Source: Nautilus pompilius (lineage: Eukaryota; Mollusca; Cephalopoda; Nautilida; Nautilidae). Taken from it: a DNA stretch of 64,000 nt. The DNA lies in the NCBI GenBank assembly GCA_018389105.1, contig JACATO010001120.1, positions 620,001-684,000 of the forward strand, in the 5' to 3' direction. Positions 39,201 to 46,731 of the stretch are shown piece after piece (positions within the stretch are counted from its first letter, which is position 1; the number at the start of each line of letters is the position of its first letter). Under the pieces are notes generated by a model, which saw only the letters and a program-made list of their open reading frames with translations, made no database searches and was not told the DNA's origin. Position numbers and translations under genes: made by a program.

Positions 39201-39951
39201 TACATAGCAGATACTGGAAAAAAAAAAATTTTTTTTTTACAGTCATTGCAAATTAGTAATTTTAAAATAAAGTTGTTCCCGAAATTTCCTCAGCCTTTTA
39301 TTGAGAACAGTTTAATAAAAGGCAAAAGTATTCCGAGTGACTTGTAAGAAAACTGCTTCATTCGCTGTCAGAAAAACTCAGAGGCTTTGTTAATTTTGTT
39401 TAAAAAAAAAACGTACACGGACAGCTAACTGGTAGGTAGTATTATAGATTGGAAAAGTAGCTAGAATTCACTGGCTCTCTCTCTCTCCAATAAAGGAAAA
39501 ATGAAAGCAATGATAGATATTAAGGGCAGCCCTTATCCTAGAACGTCATCCTTTACTGTGTAGCCTGATAAAACACCTGCTTCTTCTTCACTAACAGAAC
39601 GTTTCAGCTTTTTTTTTTAAAAAAAAAAAAAATATTATTATTATTAACAGGCGAAGACAGCAATGTAAAACACACAAACCCACCTCATGAAGGAATAGGA
39701 GAACAGTACTTTGTAGCACATGTCCTACGTTGGAGGAGGAGGAAGAATATAAAAAAAACACAACCGTGCAGAGTAGATCTGGGCAAACAGTTTTGAGAAA
39801 AAGATCTGAACTGAAGCCGCGATGGTCTCGTTGAATTGCTATGAAAAGTAGAAGACAGAAATTTTCGCTGAACTTAGGTTTAGGGATCACTTAAAACTTA
39901 TGCTTATCTGAAGTTGCCTATTCGATAGTTAACTAGTAATTTAAATCCATC

Positions 39952-39983
<32 letters not shown>

Positions 39984-40789
39984 CTCACATATGTTATAAA
40001 AACTTGTAGCTCAGTTTCCGAGGTCCGTCCAATAATCCGTTTGGTGTATATAAAAAAAAAAAAAAATATTAGTTTAAAAACCTTTTAAGAAGATTCCCTT
40101 CCCTTATGAGAGGTTTGGGGGGGTGGGAGGGGGGAGGGTTAGGGAGAGAGAGAGAGAGATCCTGATGTTGACGAAGTGAAACGGAAAATCCAATCGTGTG
40201 GCTGTGTGAACGACAACAAAACGCCGACAATTTCTTCTCCTTTAATCGACGATTTAAAGCTAATAGGTGGTGGTGGTGGTACGGGTCGCCGACAGGGATG
40301 GGAGATGGGGGGTGTGTGTGGGGTGTGGAGGGGTCGGTAATGCGATCCCGACGGGGTAACCGATATCCGAGAGAGAGAGAATAAAACCCAGTGAACGTGA
40401 AAGCTAAACTCTCTCTCTCTCCCTAACCCCCACCTTTTTTTTTTTAAAAATTACAGTCGATAAGATCGAAGGAAGCCATCTCATTACCACCAGGGGAGGG
40501 GAGACGGACAACAACATAAAAATACACACACACACACAAAAAAGGGGTCAGATTACAGAAGACGAGCCGCCGCCATTTTGAACGCGAGAGCATCCACCGA
40601 CGACTCCGGCTTACAAGCACCGCGCGAATCAGTTAAAAACTGTTTCTCAAAACGCATTTAAACGTGCAGTTCATAAAAGTACACAGCGAAAAAAAGCAAT
40701 CTCTGTTCCATTACCTGTCCTCCACTATCACTATTTAGTCCGGATTCGCCGTTATCAGCGTCATCACCATAATCAGCTAGTAGATCCAT
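17981..40789 (-). CDS. RSRC2: RSRC2, arginine/serine-rich coiled-coil protein 2, nine coding exons
   Basis: Nuclear SR-related protein associated with RNA processing. Coding exons in transcript order: 40789-40715, 36526-36277, 35132-35098, 34843-34772, 25690-25514, 22323-21816, 21355-21219, 19431-19318, 18235-17981. They total 1623 nt and all phases join, giving 540 aa. Residues 1-25 are acidic (MDLLADYGDDADN), about 80-330 Ser-rich then RS/SR repeats, about 345-372 a Gln-rich helix (FKEQMRQQLIKASKLLSEQ), about 425-456 TGIAVPKYYNPAAVNPLKYA, and the last 85 residues the SMAP domain (MAAKFRKLMGIKPEDE, EYEFARMATHTHRGVGLGF). The C-terminal half is diagnostic of RSRC2. The start ATG has an ideal context (A at -3, G at +4). 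The gene spans about 23 kb because of repeat-laden introns. Confidence 0.93.
18430..19260 (-). mobile_element. Tc1-like transposase relic in RSRC2 intron 8
   Basis: On the - strand the end of a Tc1-type DDE transposase can be read through frame changes: LSWLPQSLNLNLIEC (the usual PPQSPDLNPIE block with the third acidic residue changed to Asn), then INEWGNVYRNTFHHLEYL, then a decayed terminal block near 18470 of the RANGDPAYH type. Stops and shifts show it is dead. The N-terminal half toward 19260 is less clear. Confidence 0.6.
19318..19431 (-). CDS. RSRC2: RSRC2 exon 8
   Basis: 38 whole codons between acceptor TTTCTTAAG and donor GTATTA. Encodes AQEMTGIAVPKYYNPAAVN then PLKYAEQVQKRKLLWTKHE, among the most conserved parts of RSRC2. 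Confidence 0.93.
19440..21218 (-). other. RSRC2 intron 7
   Basis: Bases about 19540-20440 have a different, less AT-rich texture than the flanks and look like an old interspersed repeat, but I cannot name a family. The rest is plain AT-rich intron. Confidence 0.35.
21219..21355 (-). CDS. RSRC2: RSRC2 exon 7
   Basis: 137 nt; completes a Glu codon split with exon 6. Encodes SPKERPSNLPLNESTIFSSL, then AATVTPQVALLHTMAAMHQK. The VTPQxA...MAAM block matches the Ala/Met-rich helix before the YYNPAAVNP motif. Confidence 0.9.
21816..22323 (-). CDS. RSRC2: RSRC2 exon 6 (RS domain)
   Basis: 508 nt between acceptor TATTTACAG and donor GTGAGT. Opens RRHRDRLPYSRKKYQSKHK, runs through dense RS/SR dipeptides with SVRHSRSRSVEHSRRSRSRS-like tandem units, and closes with LNFKEQMRQQLIKASKLLSE and TLSDLGDQKELG. 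RS repeats are targets of SR-protein kinases and mediate splicing-factor contacts. Confidence 0.92.
22330..25513 (-). other. RSRC2 intron 5
   Basis: AT-rich intron. A (GA)n run lies at about 23331-23352. Bases about 23480-23880 carry coding-like text on the + strand (a block reading QTIGIADFYRRAYMVFQAHE-like residues) that may be an old transposon or retrocopy, not identified. Confidence 0.35.
25514..25690 (-). CDS. RSRC2: RSRC2 exon 5
   Basis: 59 whole codons between acceptor TTTGTAG and donor GTAAGA. Encodes SQKYRSPSRSESRSKSRSRS then TPKRRKRKHSRRSRSRSRRR and RTPKRHKHSRSPHRH, the first RS-rich block. Confidence 0.9.
25700..27225 (-). other. RSRC2 intron 4, proximal part
   Basis: AT-rich intronic sequence with nothing recognised. 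Confidence 0.4.
27230..28600 (+). mobile_element. Tigger/pogo-like transposase relic, antisense in RSRC2 intron 4
   Basis: On the + strand, in broken frames: FKATDKWLP (CENP-B type helix-turn-helix), then AAQEFNPENIYNAHKMGG, equivalent to the family's PxDIYNADETG block near 27725-27770, then DNCSDHSWMKMLKNIHLEFS and PLNTTSIV-PMDHGIKKN near 28065-28190, equivalent to DNCPAH...FLPPNTTSxxQPMDQG. Order and spacing fit the pogo/Tigger DDE transposase. Multiple stops make it non-functional. Confidence 0.65.
28610..31711 (-). other. RSRC2 intron 4, central AT-rich part
   Basis: Three kilobases of very AT-rich sequence with no recognisable gene, repeat family or RNA. Confidence 0.45.
31712..31716 (+). 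repeat. Left 5-bp target-site duplication (GTTAC) of the Gypsy relic
   Basis: GTTAC immediately before the element's first bases TGTTAGGG. The same five bases follow its last bases at 33199-33203. Five base pairs is the usual duplication for Ty3/Gypsy integrases. Confidence 0.8.
31766..32162 (-). repeat. 5' LTR of the Gypsy relic, in inverted orientation
   Basis: Reverse complement of the 3' LTR at 32797-33198 with scattered substitutions. It begins TGTTGTGAATGCGTTC (the LTR's 3' end) and ends CCAAAACGAAGGGATTTT (near its 5' end). Confidence 0.9.
32196..32778 (+). pseudogene. C-terminal integrase fragment of the Gypsy pol frame
   Basis: One frame runs from about 32196 to the stop at 32778. 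Blocks seen: QTLLRTY (stop) NTPNPNT, TSPAECLLGRKIW, FLPGDSVLVKSYQG and TWRRHANQLQ. These match the YRNTPHxTTGxSPAELLFGR segment and the C-terminal GPY/F-like module of Gypsy integrases. A TGA at the usual Arg codon near 32246 interrupts it, and the catalytic core is deleted. Confidence 0.8.
32797..33198 (+). repeat. 3' LTR of the Gypsy relic (402 bp)
   Basis: Begins TGTTAGGGAAATCC directly after the purine-rich tract CAGGGGGAGA and ends TTCACAACA, giving TG...CA ends. It contains a TATAAA-like box (GATATAAAA) near 33022. Flanked on the right by GTTAC. Confidence 0.88.
33204..34771 (-). other. RSRC2 intron 4, distal part
   Basis: AT-rich. A GA/G-rich run lies at about 34206-34234. No gene recognised. 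Confidence 0.4.
34772..34843 (-). CDS. RSRC2: RSRC2 exon 4
   Basis: 24 whole codons between acceptor TTTTTATAG and donor GTGAGT, encoding AVQSPKLRVSRSLSKSRSTD then REKR. Phase-compatible with both neighbours. Confidence 0.82.
35098..35132 (-). CDS. RSRC2: RSRC2 exon 3 (35-nt small exon)
   Basis: Very short exon between acceptor TTATTCTAG and donor GTAAGA. It completes a Gly codon split from exon 2 and encodes SKKGSQTASNE. Both splice sites are good and only this frame joins its neighbours. Confidence 0.75.
35220..35860 (+). mobile_element. Possible piggyBac-like transposase relic in RSRC2 intron 2
   Basis: Decayed + strand text, in broken frames, includes SSELLSKDFFHHMTKETNHYV followed by PTREKVFVEENILN, resembling the piggyBac N-terminal block in which a DFFxxFFxxxLxxxxVxETNxYA pattern recurs. 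The match is short and no catalytic residue or end is identified, so a different repeat is possible. Confidence 0.28.
36277..36526 (-). CDS. RSRC2: RSRC2 exon 2
   Basis: 250 nt between acceptor TTTTTTCCAG and donor GTAGGG. Encodes EYGPGLSVPYKSLQAEWESF, a Pro/Val stretch and a Ser-rich tail (SSCRSSHSSRSTSVDSDRSS) that starts the low-complexity part of the protein. Confidence 0.85.
38528..38640 (+). repeat. tRNA-derived SINE head
   Basis: A-box-like GATGGCCAAGTGTGTAG near 38556 and B-box-like AAGATTTCAATCTCC near 38598 are spaced as in a tRNA gene. The sequence between (CTACTAGCTTACTGTGGCA) resembles a tRNA anticodon arm region. The 3' body is not identified. Confidence 0.5.
39030..39145 (-). 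repeat. tRNA-derived SINE head
   Basis: On the - strand, CTGTAGTCCAGCAGTAGACT, a variable loop and AAGTTCGGTTCCTGG resemble tRNA A and B boxes (B-box consensus GGTTCGANTCC). It differs from the 38.5-kb copy. Confidence 0.5.
39955..39984 (+). repeat. (AC)n microsatellite
   Basis: About 14 perfect AC repeats. Confidence 0.95.
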
Positions 40790-40900
40790 CTTGGCGAGAA
40801 TATTCGACCTTCCCCCAGCCTCGCTTTGAAACACACGGCCCCCCCCCCCCCCACCCTCCGGGCAACGCTTCGTCAATTTCCGCCGTCACTACCGTTTTGA
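40560..40900 (-). promoter_or_regulatory. CpG-rich promoter / first exon region of RSRC2
   Basis: GC- and CpG-rich island over exon 1. A YY1-type motif (CAAAATGGCGGCGGC on the - strand) lies at about 40566-40580, just inside intron 1. A C/G homopolymer run at 40838-40852 falls in the 5' leader. No TATA box seen. Confidence 0.5.
40715..40789 (-). CDS. RSRC2: RSRC2 exon 1 (start codon)
   Basis: ATG at 40789 in context CCAAGATGG. Encodes MDLLADYGDDADNGE then SGLNSDSGGQ, ending on a whole codon before donor GTAATG. No upstream in-frame ATG is present in the leader. Confidence 0.85.
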
Positions 40901-41358
40901 TCTTCATCATTATTATTGTTTTTTTACACTTTCAAATTTCACTGTGCTTATTCGATTATTTATTCTGATTGTCAAAGCCAACATTTTTTTTTCTAAATAC
41001 AAAATATACCAACAAAGAAGAAGAATAAAAAAAAAAAAAAAGACTGAATGACGTCACTGTGATTGTGTGTGGAAACGATACTATGGGGAGATAACTGAAC
41101 ACGTGTCCTGTGACGTCATTTTTTTTTTACTGGTGAAATTACAATTTCAAACTTAAAAATTTAATTAGTTTTTTTTTTTTTTTTAAATCTTATTTATTTA
41201 ATTTCCTTTGTTTTACGACTGGTTCTGTGCTGAATACTTCACTTCTAAAGTCTTAAAGGCAGACAGCAGATACAGATTTGCCAGACAGCACCTGAATGTG
41301 AAAACACAGAGGAATGGCTGTTCAGAATTTCAAACAAAAAAATGCTATGCATTGTGGA

Positions 41359-41389
<31 letters not shown>

Positions 41390-42841
41390 CCCATCTCTTC
41401 TATAATGAATACAAACAGAAAAATGTAGTTTAAAATTTTCCAATTCAGTTGCAAGTTAACTGCAACAGGCATCATCTACACCTGGTTTGATCAAGGTGTT
41501 CCTTTAACTGAATAGTTGAGAGAAGCATCGCTATTTACCTAAAGATGCAGGTTTTTTTTTTATATTCTCAGAAGTTTTCCTGATTTTTAACCAAAGTTCA
41601 ATGACCAACAGCAGTGGTTGTTATATTGCATATTCACTCATTAAACTAACATGATAGTTCTACAGAATTTTGATAGTTTTCACAACTGATTTTTTTTTTT
41701 AAAAAAAAAAAAAACACTTATCTCCTACATTTTCTAAGTTTAGTAAAAATCAAATCCATTAACTGCTAAAACAGACATAAAACTCTAAATAATAACACTG
41801 TATAACAATAAAACCAAGATATCAATTTATTCATGTAAAAGATTTACAGGTTTTCAACAACTTACAAATAGCTCGCTGACTTAGAGTCCTTTCAACATCA
41901 ACATCAGGTACAGGGACTATTTTAAACATAATAAACTGCTCCCATTCTGGGAAGTTAGGGCAGATTAAAATATATCCCACCACCTCTGATCTTAGCATAC
42001 TAATTATATTTCAGGCTTACAGACTATATAAACTGTTGATATATGCTAAATTACTCTGATTATCTTTTGGGCATCTAAATTTGTTTTTGGAAAAGTGGTT
42101 TCTAACATTTACCAGTTTTTGAACACTATTTAAAAACATGGTTATCTTACCTTATAGCAAAAGCCAATGTTTACATGTAAAAATATTATCTGTACACCTC
42201 TTTCTTATCAAATGTATTTGTCAAAGTGCATCCAGTTATGAAGCATAAGGATAAATTTTAATCTTGGAGAGTTTTCACAACTAGAAAATTTAGCAAAATG
42301 AAAAATAAAGGTATTAGTGTCTGACTGTATATTCATCCAGTTTCTTTTAAAAATTGTACATCTAATTAAATAGACTTTTTACTGATTAGAAATTGCATTC
42401 AAGAGAAGTGAAACAAGTAATTTTTAAAGTGATTTAACTTGTATAGCCCATTTTATAAATCAACATTATGTTTTAATGTTTTACTCTGCCTAACATTAAA
42501 ATTACAACAAAAATATGGCTGCCACATGAAACGTGTTTTTCTTTTTATAAAAAAAAATTATTTATCCACAATATTATAAAAGAAAAGGAAAAAATATTTA
42601 ACCGGAATATTGCAATAAATGTATGCATATTATTAACTCTTCGCATTTAAAATAAATAAGATACAGCATGTATTCTTCATTGAGACAATTTAACAGACAA
42701 TAACTTTTGATAAAATTCTGATGAAGATTTTAAAACTGTTTGTTGGCTACATCACCAAATGGAATGTTGAAAAGTTTACATGAAAATGCAAGTGATATAT
42801 TCAAATAATCTTCAATGAAGGTAAACAGTTCAATTTTCAGA
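40900..42841 (-). other. Intergenic / PICK1 3' flank
   Basis: AT-rich with an (AT)n(GT)n run at 41351-41390. It should contain the PICK1 3' UTR. An AATAAA on the - strand at 41826-41831 is a candidate end about 1 kb downstream of the stop. Confidence 0.4.
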
Positions 42842-44092
42842 TCAGTCGCCACCAATCAGGTCAACAAGACCTGGTTTTGCATCATCATCATCATCATCAT
42901 CATTTAATGAAAGTATGTTTTCCTCTTCGTCATCTTCGTCTTCGTCGCCGTTATTAAACTGATCTGCCTGATCGTAAGTAAAGGTTCCTCTGGAAAGATC
43001 CACTTCGATTGGAAACACAACAGCTTCCTTCATAACAGCATGACAGTCATTGTGGTACTTGGACATCGCAGACACAAACTTCTGCAGCTGAAACACGATA
43101 TCCTGTACATGTTTTTGGTCGAGAAGCTCTATTTTCACCAGTACGTCGGCTCTCATCTTGGCAAACCTGCTCCTGGCTTCTTGACGGCATCTGAGTATAA
43201 GCCTGTACTCGTAGTTCCCAGTCTCCACTCTATAGAGTGGTTCCTGGAGAGCGGCGTAGCTATACTCCTCATCATCCATCTCCTTGACTTTCAGACAGTA
43301 GGACAGGTATTCGAACTTACTATCCAGGTACTTCTTTATTGTCAGCCGCGTGTCGGGCACCGCCTTGTTCAGAAAAGTGTTCAGATCCGAAATCATGGGT
43401 TTCACTGTCCGCACCATCTTTATGGCGAATTTCTCCATATTTCTGTGCGCTTCTCCGAACTTGGAGAAGGCTTCGCTCGCCCTGGGCTGAGGCTCCCTCA
43501 CGCCGATGCTGGCGAACACGTCGCCGAACGTCTTGTACGACTGGGACAGATCGAAAGTGGCCTTCAGCAGCCTCTTCGTGTGTTCGCTCAGACCCATGTA
43601 CATGCTCGCCGTCTTCTCCAGCTCTTCCAGCTTCTTCACCAAACCGTCGTTGCAGAGGATGGCCCTGCTCAGCCCCAGGGCGTCGGCAGTGTTGGAGTTC
43701 ATGCTCTCCACAAACCTGTGCTTCACCTTCTTGAGGATGATGTCCAGGCTTTTGCCCTGCTTCGGGTCCGCATGGAGCTTGTTGTACTGCACCGTTACTT
43801 CTCCCTTGATCGACTGAATCAACTTGGCGACCTCCACTTTGGTCTTTCCCTTCACGGACTGGCTGTTCACCCCTACGATCTCGTCTCCAGACGCCAGGTT
43901 GCCATCTTTGGAGGCCGGCGTGTTGTCGAACACCTGCACCACGTACAGGCAGGGGCAGAGCGGCGCCCCGCCACCGATGCTTATGCCGATCAGATTCTGA
44001 GTGTCTTTCTGCAAAGTGACACTGCCCGAAGACACTGTCATGCCCAGCTTATCCTCTTCCAATTCGTAATCCATGCTTCCCTGATAATACAT
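42842..44092 (-). CDS. PICK1: PICK1, PDZ and BAR domain scaffold, single-exon coding region
   Basis: Protein interacting with C-kinase 1, a dimeric PDZ-BAR scaffold that binds receptor and kinase C-termini and curved membranes during endosomal trafficking. The frame is complete: 416 aa, close to the 415-aa human protein. PDZ at about 22-108 with carboxylate-binding loop LIGISIGGG (34-42) and the CPC motif at 46-48. BAR/arfaptin-homology at about 145-360 with ADALGLSRAILCNDGLVKKL, GVREPQP, PDTRLTIKKYLDSKFEYLSY and GNYEYRLILRCRQEAR. The acidic C-terminus contains eight consecutive Asp. The start is the first ATG (44092), aligned with the family N-terminus; an ATG six codons later is an alternative. 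Unlike vertebrate PICK1, which has many exons, no intron interrupts the frame. Confidence 0.96.
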   Translation of the reverse strand: MYYQGSMDYELEEDKLGMTVSSGSVTLQKDTQNLIGISIGGGAPLCPCLYVVQVFDNTPASKDGNLASGDEIVGVNSQSVKGKTKVEVAKLIQSIKGEVTVQYNKLHADPKQGKSLDIILKKVKHRFVESMNSNTADALGLSRAILCNDGLVKKLEELEKTASMYMGLSEHTKRLLKATFDLSQSYKTFGDVFASIGVREPQPRASEAFSKFGEAHRNMEKFAIKMVRTVKPMISDLNTFLNKAVPDTRLTIKKYLDSKFEYLSYCLKVKEMDDEEYSYAALQEPLYRVETGNYEYRLILRCRQEARSRFAKMRADVLVKIELLDQKHVQDIVFQLQKFVSAMSKYHNDCHAVMKEAVVFPIEVDLSRGTFTYDQADQFNNGDEDEDDEEENILSLNDDDDDDDAKPGLVDLIGGD

Positions 44093-44620
44093 AGTCGGGC
44101 TCTACGGTCGATTTTCAGCAAGAGTGATGACGTACGCCATTAACTGGCGCGCGCGCTCTCCTCTCTCTGTCAGGGGAGATAATATATTTCACTTTATAGA
44201 ATTAGTTCCCTTTAGCGATTATCTTTTTTTTGTTTAAAGTATTTTAACTCGTTAACGACCATATGTATAAATGGAATTGTTGTTGTAGCCGACACTCACT
44301 ATATAATATCGCATCTACAATAAAAGATATAATATTATATTATTCGGTTAACTATTAATTCGCTGTATAATTATAGAATGCCGACAAAAGAAACCAGTAA
44401 ATAAATTTAATGTTTACTTTTAATTTTACAGTGTATCTTAGAATTTATTTAGATGATATGTTTAAATTTAAAAAAAAAAAATTCAACCGCAAATTTACAT
44501 TAAGAAAGAAATAAGATGGTTTAGGGCGAAACGGTATCAAAGTGGTAAATTCATAAAGTGCACCGGATCTAAGAGAGCATCACTTGATGACCCTGCTTCT
44601 TTAATCATCAAATTTTCACA
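44093..44620 (-). promoter_or_regulatory. PICK1 5' flank and promoter
   Basis: CpG-containing sequence next to the start codon (GCGCGCGCGC at about 44148-44156, short CT run after it), passing into AT-rich DNA. No TATA box is obvious. Confidence 0.35.
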
Positions 44621-45995
44621 TTCTCTTTCTCTCTCCTCTCTCTCTTTCTCTTTCTGTCTCCTCTCTCTCTCTTTCTCTCTCTGTCCCCTCTTTCTCTTTC
44701 TGTCTCCTCTCTCTCTTTCTGTCTCTGACTCCTCTCTCTCTTTCTGTCTCCTCTCTCTCTCTCTCTTTCTCCCCCCCTCTCTCTCGTTCTCTTTCTGTCT
44801 CCCCTCTCTCTCTTTCTGTCTCCCTCTCTCTCTTTCTGTCTCTGTCTCCTCTCTCTCAGTTCCTGTATCTGTCGCCTCGCCTCTCTCCTCTCTCTCTCTT
44901 TCTCTTTCTGTCTCCTCTCCTCTCTTTCTGGCTCTGACCTCTCGCTCTCTCTTCTGTCTCCTCTCTATCTCTCTCGCTCTCTTTCCCCTCTCTCTCTTTC
45001 CTCTTTCTGTCTCCCCTCTCCTCTTTCTGTCTCCCTCTACTCCTTTTCTGTCTCTGTCTCCCTCTCTCTCCTTTCTGTCCCTTCTATCTCCTCTCTCTCT
45101 TTCGCTTTCTGTCTCCTCTCTCTCCTTCTTCCCCCCTCTCTCATCTTGCTCTTTCTGTCTCCTCTTCTCTTTCGGTCTCTATCTCCGCTCTTCTCTCTCC
45201 TTCCTCCCATTTCTGTCTCCTCTCTCTCTTTCTGTCTCTATCTCCTCTCTCTCTCTCTCTCTTTTCTCTCTCCTCTCTCTTTTCCTTCCCCCTCTCTCTC
45301 GTTCTCTTCTGTCTCCCCTCTCTCTCTTTCCTGTCCTCCTCTCTCTCTTTCTGTCTCTGTCGCCTCTTATCGTCTATCCTCCTCGCTCTCTCTTCTTTTT
45401 CTTTCTGTCTCCTCTCTCTTCTCTCTTTCTGTCCCTGTCTCCTCTCTCTCTCTTTCTGTCTCTATCTCCTCTCTCTCATCTCTTTCTCTTTCTCTCTTTC
45501 TGTCCTCCTCTTCTCTCTCCTCTTTCTCTTTCTCTTTCTGTCCCCTCTCTCTCTTTCTCTTTCTGTCCTCCTCTCTCTCTTTCTGTCTCTATCTCTCTCT
45601 CCTCTCTCTCTCTTTCCTCTTTCTGTCTTTCTGTCTCCTCTCGCTCTCTTTCTTTTCTGTCTCTCTCTCCCTCTCGTCTCCACTCTCTCTCGCTTTCTCT
45701 TTCTGTCTCCTCCTCTCTCTCTCTCTCTTTCCCCTCTCTCCTCCTTCTTTCTCTTTCCCCTCGCTCTCTTTCCTCCCCTCTCTCCCTTCTCTTTCTTTCT
45801 GTCCCTCCTCTCCTCTCTTTTTCCTGTCTCTTTCCTCCTCTCTCTCTCTCTTTCTCTTTCTCTCTCTGTCTCTATCTCCTACTCTCTCCTCTCTTCTCTT
45901 TCTCTCTCTGTCCCCTCTCTCTCTCTCTTTCTGTCTCCCCTATCTCTTTCTCTGTCTCCTCTCTTCTCTCTCTCTCTCTTTCTGTCTCTGCCTTT
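44621..45995 (+). repeat. Polypyrimidine (CT-rich) minisatellite, about 1.4 kb
   Basis: Nearly purine-free on the + strand, built of variable CTCTCTTTCTGTCTCC-type units with few interruptions. A long open frame across it (about 45146-46051) is a low-complexity artefact. Such homopurine-homopyrimidine DNA can form triplex (H-DNA). Confidence 0.95.
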
Positions 45996-46139
45996 GCTCG
46001 CAACTTAGAATCCGAACCTTAATTTATGCCACAGAAAGAAAATCAATTTAGCTCTCAAGGTTGGAAGGGAGATAACTCTGAGGAAAAAAAAAGAAAGGAA
46101 AGTCATGATATTTATAAGAACACCCTGTGTTTGCGTGAA

Positions 46140-46731
46140 AGCCTGCTACGAACGGCTCCGTTAAGCTGGCTTTTCTGTGGATGTAAGTACTCTAGGTTAT
46201 TAAAAGCTGTGAGTCCTCATACGTATGACCTCTTTTCTCCCGGTCCAGTGAATTCCAACCTGAGATATTCTTTTAATAAGCGAACTGGAGCTGAACCAGT
46301 CGATGGTGTGCTGTGTGTCCAGTGTCAATATGGCGGTGTGTTCCCTGATAATGTAAATATATCCCGGTCACCTAAACGGTTTATTACTCCTTTTGTTTAT
46401 TATCTGTTGTTCAGATTTGTAATGTATATATATATATTTTATTGTTTTATTTTCAGATGCCGTCGTGTGGTTAGAGAGCACCATTACAGCGAACGAGTTT
46501 GTCACTGCGTCCAAGGGAGGGATCGCCTCTATTCTCCCATCTGAAGCCGTCGGGGATATATATATATATATATATTGTATGTATTTTACCACCAGCTACA
46601 AGCGGGAAGATGTTCAGTTGTTGCTTGTCGAGGTTTAGCTGGGTTATTATGAGTTAGTTGGATGCTCGTGGGCTTAGCCGAACAGTGACATTACTGAGTA
46701 TACGATAGAACCCCGCGGATTCGAGACAGTC
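46140..46731 (+). promoter_or_regulatory. 5' region of zinc-finger gene 1
   Basis: Contains a possible donor (GGATGTAAGTAC near 46183), a YY1-like CAATATGGCGG at 46326-46336, an acceptor-like TTTATTTTCAG ending near 46456 and an (AT)n run at 46556-46575. Exact 5' exons cannot be fixed. The coding exon is entered before 46732. Confidence 0.3.

Larger units (their letters stand above)
36530..40714 (-). other. RSRC2 intron 1
   Basis: Long AT-rich first intron with two SINE-like units and several homopolymer and dinucleotide runs, becoming G- and CpG-rich from about 40080 towards the promoter. No exon recognised. Confidence 0.5.

Noticed and set aside
43040..44143. 367-codon open frame antisense to PICK1
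   Set aside because: The opposite strand has full conserved PDZ and BAR motifs. The antisense frame shows no family similarity and is a shadow of the GC-rich coding region.
45146..46051. 301-codon open frame rich in Leu and Ser on the + strand
   Set aside because: It lies inside the CT-rich simple repeat. A pyrimidine-only strand rarely forms stop codons, so the length is expected by composition.
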